From contig JAHZHX010000046.1 in NCBI GenBank assembly GCA_019420065.1, forward strand, positions 1 through 18,948: a DNA stretch of 18,948 nucleotides, written 5' to 3'. Position 1 is the first letter of the stretch; the number at the start of each line of letters is the position of its first letter. The translations under genes were made by a program, and so were the position numbers. The notes under the pieces are model-generated. The model was given only the letters and a program-made list of their open reading frames with translations. It searched no databases and was not told where the DNA came from. Positions 1 to 7,987 of this stretch are shown here, one piece after another. Origin of the DNA: Clostridiales bacterium. GTDB lineage: Bacteria; Bacillota; Clostridia; Christensenellales; Aristaeellaceae.

Positions 1-951
1 GACTTCCTTGCCGCAGATATTGCAGAGCTGCGCCTCGCGGCCGGGCTTCGCGCAGGTGGGTTCGAGAACGCGCACCCACGGGGAGCCGACCGTGTCATGG
101 CCGTGCGCCTTGATGGCTTCGCGCTTGGTAGCCTTGCCGCAAACGGTACACTTGATCACCTTGGAGCCGTCGGCGGTGCAGGTCGCTTCCTTTTCGACCT
201 CCCAGTTCTTTCCGGGTTTGTGGCCGGTAGCGGGCAGCTTCTTGTCGTTGAGCTTTTTGCCGCAAACGGTGCAAAAGATTTCGGCCTTGCCGTCCTTGAT
301 GCAGGTAGGCTCGGCCACGGTAACGGGCTTGCCTTCTTTATGGCCGGTGGCTTTTACGGTTTTACCGCCCTTGATTGCGCCGCAAACGGTGCATTGATAC
401 TGGGCGGATTTGCCGTCGGTTTCGCAGGTGGCCTTGATTTCCTTGTCGATTTCAACCCAGTTGTGGTCGGAATCGGCGGTCAGCTTGGGAATCTCGCGGG
501 TATTGGCTTCCTTGCCGCAGGTCAGGCACAGCTGCGCTTCGCGCCCGGCTTCTTTACAGGTCGGCTCTTTAACGCGTACCCAGGGAGCACCGATCGTATT
601 GTGGCCGGTAGCGGCGATCTCACGGCGTTCGACAACAGCGCCGCAGGCAATGCACTTTTTTACTTCGCTGCCTTTTTGGGTGCAGGAAGCGGGTGTTTCG
701 ATTTCCCATGCGCCCGCTTTATGGCCGGAGGCGGCAACCTCCTGCTTTTGAGCGACATGGCCGCACTTTGTACAGGTATATTCCTGCCTGCCCTTTTCGG
801 TACAGGTGGCTTCTTGTACTGTTTTCCAGGCATAGGCGGTTTTACCATCGATCAGATGGTCGCATTGCGGGGCCTCTGCCACGGCGCTCAGGCAGGTACA
901 GGCCAGCACGAGCGCCAGCAGAGCGACGAGAAGGGTTCGAAGCTGCTTCAT
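1..951 (-). CDS. Secreted multi-repeat CxxC protein, C-terminus cut by window edge
   Basis: Open minus-strand frame of 317 codons from an ATG at 951 to the window edge, with no stop. A GGAGGA ribosome site lies just upstream of the ATG. Residues 1-27 form a signal peptide (Lys/Arg start, long Leu/Ala/Val core, then AVAEA). From about residue 42 the protein is a string of about seven modules of roughly 40 residues. The pattern is Trp/Pro-x-Val, then E-A/P-T-C, a Gly, about six residues, C-x2-C-G, about ten residues, then A-T/S-G-H. Each module thus carries three Cys and usually a terminal His. Modules 3 and 7 are far more alike than the others, so a four-module block was probably duplicated. 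The CxxCG pairs resemble small zinc ribbons, but metal binding is only inferred. Similar repeats occur in surface proteins of gut Clostridia (general recall). Its ligand and anchoring domain are unknown because the C-terminus is missing. Confidence 0.85.
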   Translation of the reverse strand, partial: MKQLRTLLVALLALVLACTCLSAVAEAPQCDHLIDGKTAYAWKTVQEATCTEKGRQEYTCTKCGHVAQKQEVAASGHKAGAWEIETPASCTQKGSEVKKCIACGAVVERREIAATGHNTIGAPWVRVKEPTCKEAGREAQLCLTCGKEANTREIPKLTADSDHNWVEIDKEIKATCETDGKSAQYQCTVCGAIKGGKTVKATGHKEGKPVTVAEPTCIKDGKAEIFCTVCGKKLNDKKLPATGHKPGKNWEVEKEATCTADGSKVIKCTVCGKATKREAIKAHGHDTVGSPWVRVLEPTCAKPGREAQLCNICGKEV

Positions 952-1065
952 GATTCTTTTCCTCCATCAATGAAATTGTGTTTCTTGCGAAAAATGCTTT
1001 CAGGCGGACCGCGCGCGTCCAAGCCCTTGGGCTTTTTCAGCTTGGGATGGATACCACACGCAAAA

Positions 1066-1137
1066 TTGATATCCAAACGGTTATCACAACTGCATTATAT
1101 AGCGCAAAGGATGTATTGTCAATATCCAATCGGTAAT
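1066..1137. repeat. Pair of 19-bp direct repeats, candidate operator sites
   Basis: Positions 1066-1084 and 1119-1137 match at 15 of 19 bases around the shared core ATATCCAA-x-CGGT. Their starts are 53 bp apart, close to five helical turns. The right copy overlaps the -35 box of the leftward promoter (1117-1122) and the left copy lies just downstream of its expected start point. This placement suits repression or looping by the adjacent XRE-type protein, but that assignment is inference. Confidence 0.5.
1094..1122 (-). promoter_or_regulatory. Perfect-consensus sigma-A promoter for the repeat protein
   Basis: Read on the minus strand, TTGACA (1122-1117) and TATAAT (1099-1094) are separated by exactly 17 bases. 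Both hexamers match the housekeeping consensus at all positions. Transcription would start near 1087 and run into the signal-peptide gene at 951, giving a leader of about 135 nt. Such a strong promoter usually needs a repressor, and a candidate regulator is divergently encoded next to it. Confidence 0.85.
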
Positions 1138-1157
1138 AATTTTGGAGGAACTGTTTT

Positions 1158-1376
1158 ATGAGCCATTATCGAAGACTGCGCGATTTAAGAGAGGATCACG
1201 ACCTGACCCAGCGGCAGGTGGCGGCGATGCTTGCCATGCCGCAGCCGCAGTATTTCCGTTATGAACAGGGTTACCGGGATATTCCCACGGATATTCTGAT
1301 CCGGCTGGCGGATTATTACAGGGTATCGACGGATTACATTCTGGGCCGGACAAATAATCCGCAAATGAACGAATAG
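1158..1376 (+). CDS. Small XRE-family (Cro/CI-type) HTH regulator
   Basis: A 72-residue protein consisting of almost nothing but a helix-turn-helix. Residues 5-65 fit the XRE fold: an LRDLRED first helix, then the scanning pair LTQRQVAAML and the recognition segment QPQYFRYEQGYRDIP, and finally LIRLADYYRVSTDYILGRT, the usual family ending. A GGAGGA site at 1144-1149 supports the ATG at 1158. There is no room for a dimerisation or ligand domain, so it probably acts alone as a DNA-binding protein. It diverges from the secreted repeat protein gene and is the obvious candidate to act at the direct repeats between them. No clear promoter of its own was found. Target and signal are unknown. Confidence 0.9.
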   Translation: MSHYRRLRDLREDHDLTQRQVAAMLAMPQPQYFRYEQGYRDIPTDILIRLADYYRVSTDYILGRTNNPQMNE

Positions 1377-1389
1377 GCGCGCTTTGTTC

Positions 1390-1419
1390 TTGTCAATTTT
1401 CTACAGGTTATGCTATACT
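1390..1419 (+). promoter_or_regulatory. Promoter of the pcrA-ligA operon
   Basis: TTGTCA (1390-1395) and TATACT (1414-1419) have an 18-bp spacer. A TG two bases before the -10 box makes it an extended -10. The predicted start is near 1426, about 27 nt before the pcrA ATG, with an AAGGA ribosome site between. Confidence 0.7.
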
Positions 1420-1424
1420 TAAGG

Positions 1425-1438
1425 GGAACAACTGTTTG
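1425..1438. promoter_or_regulatory. LexA/SOS-box-like palindrome at the pcrA start point
   Basis: The sequence GGAACAACTGTTTG contains GAAC-N4-GTTT, close to the Gram-positive LexA box (CGAAC-N4-GTTCG). It sits right at the expected transcription start of the repair operon, where a repressor would block initiation. Two or three positions deviate from consensus, so this is only a candidate. Confidence 0.4.
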
Positions 1439-1452
1439 AAAAGGATACACAC

Positions 1453-3732
1453 ATGAATTTAGCAGATTTGAATCCTATGCAGCGCAAGGCTGCGGAAAAA
1501 CTGGAAGGGCCGGTGCTGATTCTGGCGGGCGCTGGCAGCGGAAAAACGCGCACGCTGACGTATCGCGTGGCGAATCTGTTGGAGCACGGCGTGCCGGCCT
1601 GGCATATTTTGGCGCTTACGTTTACCAACAAGGCGGCCCGGGAAATGCGCGAACGCATTGAGCGTCTGGCGGGAGGTTCGGCCGGGGAAGCGTGGATTGG
1701 CACATTCCATTCCATTTGCTGCCGCATTCTGCGCCGTGATATTGAAAAGCTGGGCTATGAGCGCTCCTTTACCATCTATGACGAAGACGATCAGCAGCGG
1801 GTCATCAAAATGGCGCTGAAAGAGATGGACATGGATGAAAAGGTGATGCCGCCCAAGCTGATAGGCGCAACCATTTCGGACGCGAAGAACCATCTGCTGT
1901 CACCCGACGAGTGGCTGCAAAAGTCGCAGCGCGATTACCGGGCCCAGAAAACGCATGAAGTGATGATTCGCTATGAAAAGCAGCTGAAGAGCGCCAATGC
2001 GCTGGACTTTGACGATCTGCTGGTGAAAACGCTGCAGCTGTTTTTGGAGCATCCGCCGGTGCTGGAATACTATCAGCAGCGGTTTCGGTATGTGCATGTG
2101 GACGAGTATCAGGACACAAACTATGCGCAGTACCAGTTAGTGCGTCTCCTGACGCAGGAAAGCCGCAATCTATGCGTGGTGGGCGACGATGACCAGTCGA
2201 TCTACGGCTGGCGCGGCGCGGATATCCGCAATATCCTGGATTTTGAAAAGGACTTTCCTGACGCTGCGGTCATCAAGCTGGAACAGAATTACCGTTCAAC
2301 AGCCAACATTCTGGACGCGGCGAATCAGATCATTGCCCATAATGCCGGACGCAAGGAAAAGGAACTGTGGACGGACGGCGAGGAAGGGGAGAAGATCAGC
2401 GTATATTCCGCGACGGACGAGCACGACGAGGCGGCCTGGGTCTGTCAGCGGATCCGCATGCTCAGCCGGGCGGGACAATCCTACGGCGGCATGGCCATTC
2501 TCTACCGTATGCATGCCCTTTCCCGCGTGATGGAAGAAACGCTGATGCGGGCGGGCATTCCTTATCGGGTGTATGGCGGCACGCGGTTCTATGACCGCAA
2601 AGAGGTGCGCGACGTGCTGGGGTATCTGCGGGTGCTTGAGAACCCCGCCGACGACGTTTCGCTCCAGCGCATAATCAACGTGCCAAAACGTAATATGGGC
2701 GAGGCAACGGTCAACGCGCTGCTGAATCAGGCGCGCGCAAACGGCACCTCGCTGTACGCGGCGGTAGCCGCGCCGCCTGATACGCTGTCCCGCCGTTCCC
2801 GCAACAGCGTGATTGATTTTGCCGCGATGATGGCGCAGCTGCTGGTGGCCAAAGAGATGCTGCCGCTCAGCGAGTTTGTGCAGAAGGTGGTGGAGGACGC
2901 CGGGCTGATCGCGCAGTATCAGAAGGGCGATGGCGACGCGGAGGAAAACCAGACGCGGGTGGAGAACATCCGTGAGTTTTTGGGCGCGGTGACGGAATTT
3001 GAGCAAAAAAGCGAGGATAAGTCGCTGTTTGCCTTCTTGGAAAACGTGGCGCTGGTAACGGAGCTGGACAATCAGGAAAATACGCCCAATTTTGTGACCA
3101 TGATGACGCTGCATTCCGCCAAGGGCCTGGAATATGACACGGTATTTCTGGCGGGTATGGAGGAAGGGATTTTCCCCTCGGCCCGCGCGCTTCAGGAGGA
3201 GGAGCGCGTGGAGGAAGAGCGGCGGCTGTGCTATGTAGGCGTAACGCGCGCCCGCAAGCGGCTGTATCTGTCCTTTGCCCGGCGGCGCATGCTGTTCAAC
3301 CAAATGCAGTACAACGCGCCCTCGTGCTTCCTGCAGGAGATCCCCAAGCGATTGATTCAGGAGGAGTGGAGCCGCGAGGCGCAGCATCATATGCAGTACG
3401 GCAGCTACGGCGGCACGGGAATGCATTCCACGCCGGCCTATGGTTATGGAGACGGCGCGGCGCAGCGCCGCGCGCCCGCGTCTGCCGCGCCGGCGTGCAA
3501 TCCCCTGGATATCCCCGGCGTGCAGCGGGGGTTTGTCGCCTCGCCGGCCCGCAGCGTTCAGGTGCAGCTGTTCAAGACGGGCGACCGTGTGCTGCACCGC
3601 AAATTCGGCAAGGGCGTGGTGCGCGAGGTCAGCGGCAGCGGCGAGGATGCGCGCATCAGCATCGTTTTCCCGGTGTTTGGCGAAAAAGTATTTGCCCTGT
3701 CCATTGCGCCTATCGTAAAGGTCGAGGAGTGA
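1453..3732 (+). CDS. pcrA: ATP-dependent DNA helicase PcrA (UvrD/Rep, SF1A)
   Basis: A 3'-5' DNA helicase acting in nucleotide-excision repair, replication restart and transcription-coupled processes. All SF1 motifs are visible in order: Q motif LNPMQ (residues 7-10), Walker A GAGSGKT (26-32), motif Ia ALTFTNKAAREM, the TFHS segment near 84, Walker B DEYQDTN (217-223), motif III VVGDDDQSIYGWRGAD, motif IV EQNYRS, motif V TLHSAKGLEYDTVFL, and motif VI with YVGVTRARKRLYL. At 759 residues it has the usual PcrA length. The last 55 residues (FKTGDRVLHRKFGKGVV onward) are the Tudor-like C-terminal domain that contacts RNA polymerase in Bacillus PcrA. A low-complexity Ala/Gly/Tyr/Arg linker precedes it. 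The ATG follows AAGGA at a normal distance. It is first in an operon with ligA four bases downstream, a classic Bacillota arrangement. Confidence 0.97.
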   Translation: MNLADLNPMQRKAAEKLEGPVLILAGAGSGKTRTLTYRVANLLEHGVPAWHILALTFTNKAAREMRERIERLAGGSAGEAWIGTFHSICCRILRRDIEKLGYERSFTIYDEDDQQRVIKMALKEMDMDEKVMPPKLIGATISDAKNHLLSPDEWLQKSQRDYRAQKTHEVMIRYEKQLKSANALDFDDLLVKTLQLFLEHPPVLEYYQQRFRYVHVDEYQDTNYAQYQLVRLLTQESRNLCVVGDDDQSIYGWRGADIRNILDFEKDFPDAAVIKLEQNYRSTANILDAANQIIAHNAGRKEKELWTDGEEGEKISVYSATDEHDEAAWVCQRIRMLSRAGQSYGGMAILYRMHALSRVMEETLMRAGIPYRVYGGTRFYDRKEVRDVLGYLRVLENPADDVSLQRIINVPKRNMGEATVNALLNQARANGTSLYAAVAAPPDTLSRRSRNSVIDFAAMMAQLLVAKEMLPLSEFVQKVVEDAGLIAQYQKGDGDAEENQTRVENIREFLGAVTEFEQKSEDKSLFAFLENVALVTELDNQENTPNFVTMMTLHSAKGLEYDTVFLAGMEEGIFPSARALQEEERVEEERRLCYVGVTRARKRLYLSFARRRMLFNQMQYNAPSCFLQEIPKRLIQEEWSREAQHHMQYGSYGGTGMHSTPAYGYGDGAAQRRAPASAAPACNPLDIPGVQRGFVASPARSVQVQLFKTGDRVLHRKFGKGVVREVSGSGEDARISIVFPVFGEKVFALSIAPIVKVEE

Positions 3733-3736
3733 AGCC

Positions 3737-5722
3737 ATGATGGAAGAAAAAAAGCGCCGCCAGCAAGAGCTGACCGCGTTGCTTACCCGCGCCGCGCATG
3801 CGTATTATACGCTGGACGAGCCGGTGATGGCGGATGTGCAGTATGACGCGCTGTACGACGAGCTGCTGCGCCTGGAACGGGAAACGGGGGAGATCCTGCC
3901 CGATTCGCCGACGCACCGCGTGGGCGGAGAAGCGCTGAGCGAGTTTGCCAAGCACCGGCATCTTTCGCCGCTTTGGAGCATGGACAAGGTGCAGTCCGAG
4001 GGAGAACTCAATTCCTGGCTTCAGCGGGCCGAAAAGCTGCGCGAACAGGAGGGGCTGCCGCCGCTGTCCTACGGCGTGGAATACAAGCTTGACGGGCTGA
4101 CCATCAATCTGACTTATGAAAACGGCGTGCTGACGCAGGCGGCGACGCGCGGCGACGGCACGGTGGGCGAGGCAATCCTGCCGCAGGCGCGTACAATCTG
4201 CGACATTCCGCTGCGCATCCCTTATCAGGGGCTTTTGGAGGTGCATGGCGAATGCATCATGCGTTTGTCCGCCCTGAAAAAATACAACGAAACAGCGGCT
4301 GTACCTTTGAAAAATGCCCGCAACGGCGCGGCAGGCGCGCTGCGCAATCTTGATCCCAAGGTCACGGCGGACCGGCATTTGAGCACGTTTTTTTATCAGA
4401 TAGGCACGATCGAAAACCCGCCGTATACCGATCAGGCAGGCATGCTGGCCTTTATCCGGGAGCAAGGGCTGCCGGTAAGCCCGTATTTTGAAACGGCGGA
4501 TACGGCGGAGGGCGTGATGGCGGCTGTGCGCCGGATCGAGCAGGAGCGCGACACGCTGGATTTTCTGATTGACGGGGCGACGGTGAAAATCCAGGATATG
4601 GCGGCGCGCGCGCTGTTTGGCTATACCGATAAATTTCCCCGCTGGTCGGTGGCGTTCAAGTTTGCCGCGGAGGAGAACACCACCACGCTGGAGCGCGTGA
4701 CATGGGAGCTGGGGCGCACGGGCAAGCTTACGCCACTGGGCCATGTGGCGCCGGTTGATTTTGCCGGGGTCACGGTGCGCAAGGCAACGCTGAATAATTA
4801 CGGCGATATCCAGCGCAAGCGTTTGCGCCTGGGCAGCACGGTGTGGATTCGCCGCTCCAACGACGTGATCCCGGAGATTACCGGGTGCGTGGAGGACGGC
4901 GCGCAGGGAAAGCAGATCGAAAAGCCTGCGCTGTGCCCGGCCTGCGGCGCGCCGCTGGTCGAGCGGGGCGCCAATCTGTACTGCGTGAACCGCGTCAGCT
5001 GCCGGCCGCAGGCGGTGGCGCGCCTGGCGCATTTTGCCTCGCGCGATGCGATGAACATTACCACCTTTTCCGAAAAAACGGCGGCGCAGCTCTACGATGT
5101 GTGCGGCGTGCGCGACCCGGCGGATCTGTATGCGCTTGGGCGCGAACAGCTTTTGCAGCTGGACGGCTTTAAGGAAAAAAGAGCGGACAATCTGCTTGCC
5201 GCTTTGGAAAAAAGCCGCCATTGCGAGTTGGATGAATTTTTGTTTGCCATTGGCATTCCGGGTATTGGCCGCGGTACGGCGCGCGATATCGCGGCCTGCT
5301 TTGGCAGCCTGGACAAAGTGCGCAAGGCGGATGCGGCGGCGCTGCTGGCCGTGCAGGATGTGGGCGAGATCGTGGCTCAGAGCGTGACGGAATTTTTCTC
5401 CTTTCCGGAAAACGGCCGCATGGTGGACCGCCTGCTCGCGGCGGGGGTCAGCCCCAGAGAAAAGACGCAGCCCGACGAAAATGCGCCCCAGCCGCTCAAA
5501 GGCATGACGGTGGTGGTCACCGGCACGCTGCCCTCGCTTTCCCGCAGCGAGGCGGAGGAGATGATCCGTGCCCACGGCGGCGCGGCCTCGGGCAGCGTGA
5601 GCAAAAAAACGGCCTATGTGCTGGCGGGCGAGAAGGCGGGCAGCAAGCTGGCAAAGGCTCAGCAGCTGGGGATTCCCGTGCTGGACGAGGCGGCGTTTTT
5701 GCGCTTGCTTGGAAAGGAATAA
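3737..5722 (+). CDS. ligA: NAD-dependent DNA ligase LigA
   Basis: Seals nicks in duplex DNA using NAD+. Domains in order: Ia with the Y-Y-x-L-D-E-P-V and QYDALYDEL motifs; the adenylation core with the nucleotide-accepting lysine K117 in EYKLDGL; ATRGDG and the NARNGAAGALRNLDP segment; the OB fold (LGRTGKLTPLGHVAPV); a Cys4 zinc finger (CPACG, then CVNRVSC); helix-hairpin-helix repeats (LDGFKEKRADNLL, GIPGIGRGTARDIA); and a C-terminal BRCT domain from about residue 585 to 661. The length is normal. Some positions are atypical, for example SPLWSMDKV where most LigAs have SPMLSLDN, so it is a divergent member. ATG 3737 is used, with GAGGAG inside the pcrA tail as ribosome site. A second in-frame ATG follows immediately. 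The gap to pcrA is 4 bp and to the next helicase gene 3 bp, implying one transcript. Confidence 0.96.
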   Translation: MMEEKKRRQQELTALLTRAAHAYYTLDEPVMADVQYDALYDELLRLERETGEILPDSPTHRVGGEALSEFAKHRHLSPLWSMDKVQSEGELNSWLQRAEKLREQEGLPPLSYGVEYKLDGLTINLTYENGVLTQAATRGDGTVGEAILPQARTICDIPLRIPYQGLLEVHGECIMRLSALKKYNETAAVPLKNARNGAAGALRNLDPKVTADRHLSTFFYQIGTIENPPYTDQAGMLAFIREQGLPVSPYFETADTAEGVMAAVRRIEQERDTLDFLIDGATVKIQDMAARALFGYTDKFPRWSVAFKFAAEENTTTLERVTWELGRTGKLTPLGHVAPVDFAGVTVRKATLNNYGDIQRKRLRLGSTVWIRRSNDVIPEITGCVEDGAQGKQIEKPALCPACGAPLVERGANLYCVNRVSCRPQAVARLAHFASRDAMNITTFSEKTAAQLYDVCGVRDPADLYALGREQLLQLDGFKEKRADNLLAALEKSRHCELDEFLFAIGIPGIGRGTARDIAACFGSLDKVRKADAAALLAVQDVGEIVAQSVTEFFSFPENGRMVDRLLAAGVSPREKTQPDENAPQPLKGMTVVVTGTLPSLSRSEAEEMIRAHGGAASGSVSKKTAYVLAGEKAGSKLAKAQQLGIPVLDEAAFLRLLGKE

Positions 5723-5725
5723 GTC

Positions 5726-7987
5726 ATGAACATCGATCAACTGCTGGGGGTGCTCAGGCAGGATTCCGCGTTTATGCAGTGTGTGGAGCACTGGCACACC
5801 GAGCCGGCGCGCGCCGCCCGCTACGCGCCCTGGCCGGAAAGCGTCAACGAGCGCATTCCCGCCATGCTTGCTGCGCGCGGGGTGCATAAGCTGTATACGC
5901 ATCAGGCGCAGGCGATTGCCGCCGCCGCGCGCGGCGAGGACGTCGTGGTGGTCACGCCCACGGCGTCGGGCAAAACGATGTGCTATAACCTGCCGGTGCT
6001 GTCGGCCATTCTCAAAAATCCCAACGCCCGGGCGCTGTATCTGTTCCCGACCAAGGCGCTGTCTGCCGATCAGGTCAGCGAGCTGTACGAGCTGATCCAG
6101 CTGCTGGGCGAGGACGTCAAAACCTTCACTTACGATGGCGATACCCCGGCGGCGGCCAGACGGGCCATCCGCCAGGCTGGGCATGTGGTGGTGACCAATC
6201 CGGACATGCTGCATTCAGGCATTCTGCCGCATCATACCAAGTGGGTTAAGCTGTTTGAAAATTTGCAGTATATCGTCATTGACGAGATCCATACCTATCG
6301 CGGCGTGTTCGGCTCCAACCTGGCCAATGTGCTGCGCAGGCTTTTGCGCCTGTGCGAATTCTACGGCAGCCATCCGCAGTTTATTCTGTGCTCGGCAACG
6401 ATCAATAACCCCAAGGAGCTGGCCGAAACGCTGATTGGCCGGCCGGTCACGGTGGTGGATGACAACGGCGCGCCCATGGGCGAGCGGCATGTGATTTTTT
6501 ACAATCCGCCGGTGGTGAACGAGCAGCTGGGTATCCGCAGAAGCGTATTGAACGAAACGCAGCGCGTGGCGCAGATGCTGCTGCTCAACGGCATTTCTTC
6601 GATTGTGTTTGCCAAGAGCCGCGTGCAGGTCGAGGTGCTGACCAAACGCCTCAAGGACGCGGCGCGCGACCCCATCGGCAATGCCGGGCGCGTGCGCGGG
6701 TATCGCGGCGGCTATCTGCCCTCCGAGCGGCGGGAGATCGAGCAGGGCCTGCGCGCCGGGCGCATCGGCACGGTGGTATCAACCAACGCCCTGGAGCTGG
6801 GCATTGACGTTGGCAGCCTGACGGCGTGCGTGCTGTGCGGGTATCCGGGGACGATTGCCAGCACCTGGCAGCAGGCGGGGCGCGCGGGGCGGCGGCAGGG
6901 CACAAGCCTGACGGTGATGGTGGCCTCCAGCGCGGCGATTGACCAGTTTATCGTGACGCATCCGGACTATTTTTTCAACCAGTCGCCGGAAAACGCGCTG
7001 CTCAACCCGGACAATCTGTATGTGCTTTTGAACCATTTCAAGTGCGCGGCGTATGAGCTGCCCTTCCGCGAGGGCGAAACGCTGGGCAGCGCGCCCGGGG
7101 CGCAGGAGATGCTGGATTATTTGCAGGAGGCGGAGATCGTGCGCCGGGTGGGCGACACCTGGCACTGGCAGGCGGAAGAATTCCCGGCTTCGGAGATCAG
7201 CCTGCGCACGGCCATGACGGAGAACTTCCTCATCAACGATATTACGGATCCTGCGCATGTGCGCGTCATCGGCGAAATGGATCGCTTCACGGTGCCCATG
7301 CTGCTGCACGAGAACGCCATCTATCTGCACGAGGGGCAGCAGTACCAGGTGGAAAAGCTGGATTACGACGCCTGCAAGGCCTTTGTCCGCCGCGTGGAGG
7401 TGGACTATTATACCGACGCGGACCTGAACGTGAGCCTGAGCCTGCTGGACGTGGCGGAGGAAAAGGACGGCGCGGCCTGGGGCGAGGTCAAGGTGACGGC
7501 CATTACCAAGCTGTTCAAAAAGATGAAGTTTGACACGGGCGAAAACCTGGGCTTCGGGCCGGTCATGCTGCCCGAGAGCGAGATGCATACCACCGCCGTA
7601 TGGTGGACGCTGCCCGAAAGCGTGGCGGCGCGGTATGACAAGGACAGCCTGCAAAACGGCATGATGGGCATTGCCAACCTTTTGCGCATCGTGTCGCCGC
7701 TGTATCTGATGTGCTCGCCGCGCGACGTGGCGGTGTCCTACCAGGTCAAGTGCCCCTTTACCGAAAAACCCACGCTGATTCTCTATGACAACTGCCCGGG
7801 CGGGGTGGGCCTTTCCGAAAAGGCGTACCGTATGCGCGATACGCTGCTTGCCCATGCGCGCATGATCGCCCGGGACTGCGGCTGCAAATGCGGCTGTCCC
7901 TCCTGCGTGGGCCCGGCGGGCGAGGTAGGGGAAAACGGAAAGGCCATGGCCCTGCGGCTGATCGATCAATTACTGGAGGAAAAGTGA
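5726..7987 (+). CDS. mrfA: MrfA/YprA-type DEAD-box helicase with C-terminal Cys4 zinc domain
   Basis: An SF2 helicase of 753 residues, the size of Bacillus subtilis MrfA (YprA), which repairs mitomycin-type DNA adducts. Visible motifs: the Q-like YTHQAQAI (57-64), Walker A TPTASGKT (77-84), motif Ia LFPTKALSADQ, TNPDMLH, Walker B DEIH followed by TYRGVFGSNLANVLRRL, SAT (223-225), then a second RecA lobe with STNALELGIDVG and QQAGRAGRR. The C-terminal third is the DUF1998/MZB region, ending in NCPGGVGLSEKAY and a four-Cys cluster CGCKCGCPSCVG that probably binds zinc. In Bacillus it works with the exonuclease MrfB, which is not encoded nearby here. Its position between ligA and a methyltransferase gene, with gaps of 3 and 0 bp, supports a DNA-repair role. 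ATG 5726 follows GGAAAGGA. Confidence 0.88.
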   Translation: MNIDQLLGVLRQDSAFMQCVEHWHTEPARAARYAPWPESVNERIPAMLAARGVHKLYTHQAQAIAAAARGEDVVVVTPTASGKTMCYNLPVLSAILKNPNARALYLFPTKALSADQVSELYELIQLLGEDVKTFTYDGDTPAAARRAIRQAGHVVVTNPDMLHSGILPHHTKWVKLFENLQYIVIDEIHTYRGVFGSNLANVLRRLLRLCEFYGSHPQFILCSATINNPKELAETLIGRPVTVVDDNGAPMGERHVIFYNPPVVNEQLGIRRSVLNETQRVAQMLLLNGISSIVFAKSRVQVEVLTKRLKDAARDPIGNAGRVRGYRGGYLPSERREIEQGLRAGRIGTVVSTNALELGIDVGSLTACVLCGYPGTIASTWQQAGRAGRRQGTSLTVMVASSAAIDQFIVTHPDYFFNQSPENALLNPDNLYVLLNHFKCAAYELPFREGETLGSAPGAQEMLDYLQEAEIVRRVGDTWHWQAEEFPASEISLRTAMTENFLINDITDPAHVRVIGEMDRFTVPMLLHENAIYLHEGQQYQVEKLDYDACKAFVRRVEVDYYTDADLNVSLSLLDVAEEKDGAAWGEVKVTAITKLFKKMKFDTGENLGFGPVMLPESEMHTTAVWWTLPESVAARYDKDSLQNGMMGIANLLRIVSPLYLMCSPRDVAVSYQVKCPFTEKPTLILYDNCPGGVGLSEKAYRMRDTLLAHARMIARDCGCKCGCPSCVGPAGEVGENGKAMALRLIDQLLEEK

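Noticed and set aside
1..940. Regularly spaced repeats as a possible CRISPR array
   Set aside because: The period is about 115-130 bp, repeat units are imperfect at the DNA level and follow codon positions. They are protein modules, not identical short repeats with unique spacers.
97..1161. Long plus-strand ORF of 354 codons opposite the repeat protein
   Set aside because: It is antisense to a frame with signal peptide, ribosome site, perfect promoter and clear protein repeats. Its own text is low-complexity Gly/Ala/Phe produced by the repeats, and it runs through the promoter region.
2296..3738. 480-codon minus-strand ORF within pcrA
   Set aside because: Shadow of pcrA. Composition is His/Arg/Gln-rich with no domains, and there is no promoter or ribosome site.
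3710..6214. 834-codon minus-strand ORF across ligA and the helicase
   Set aside because: It spans parts of two well-defined plus-strand genes, is rich in His/Arg/Ala/Gln without domains, and is a codon-bias shadow of GC-rich genes.
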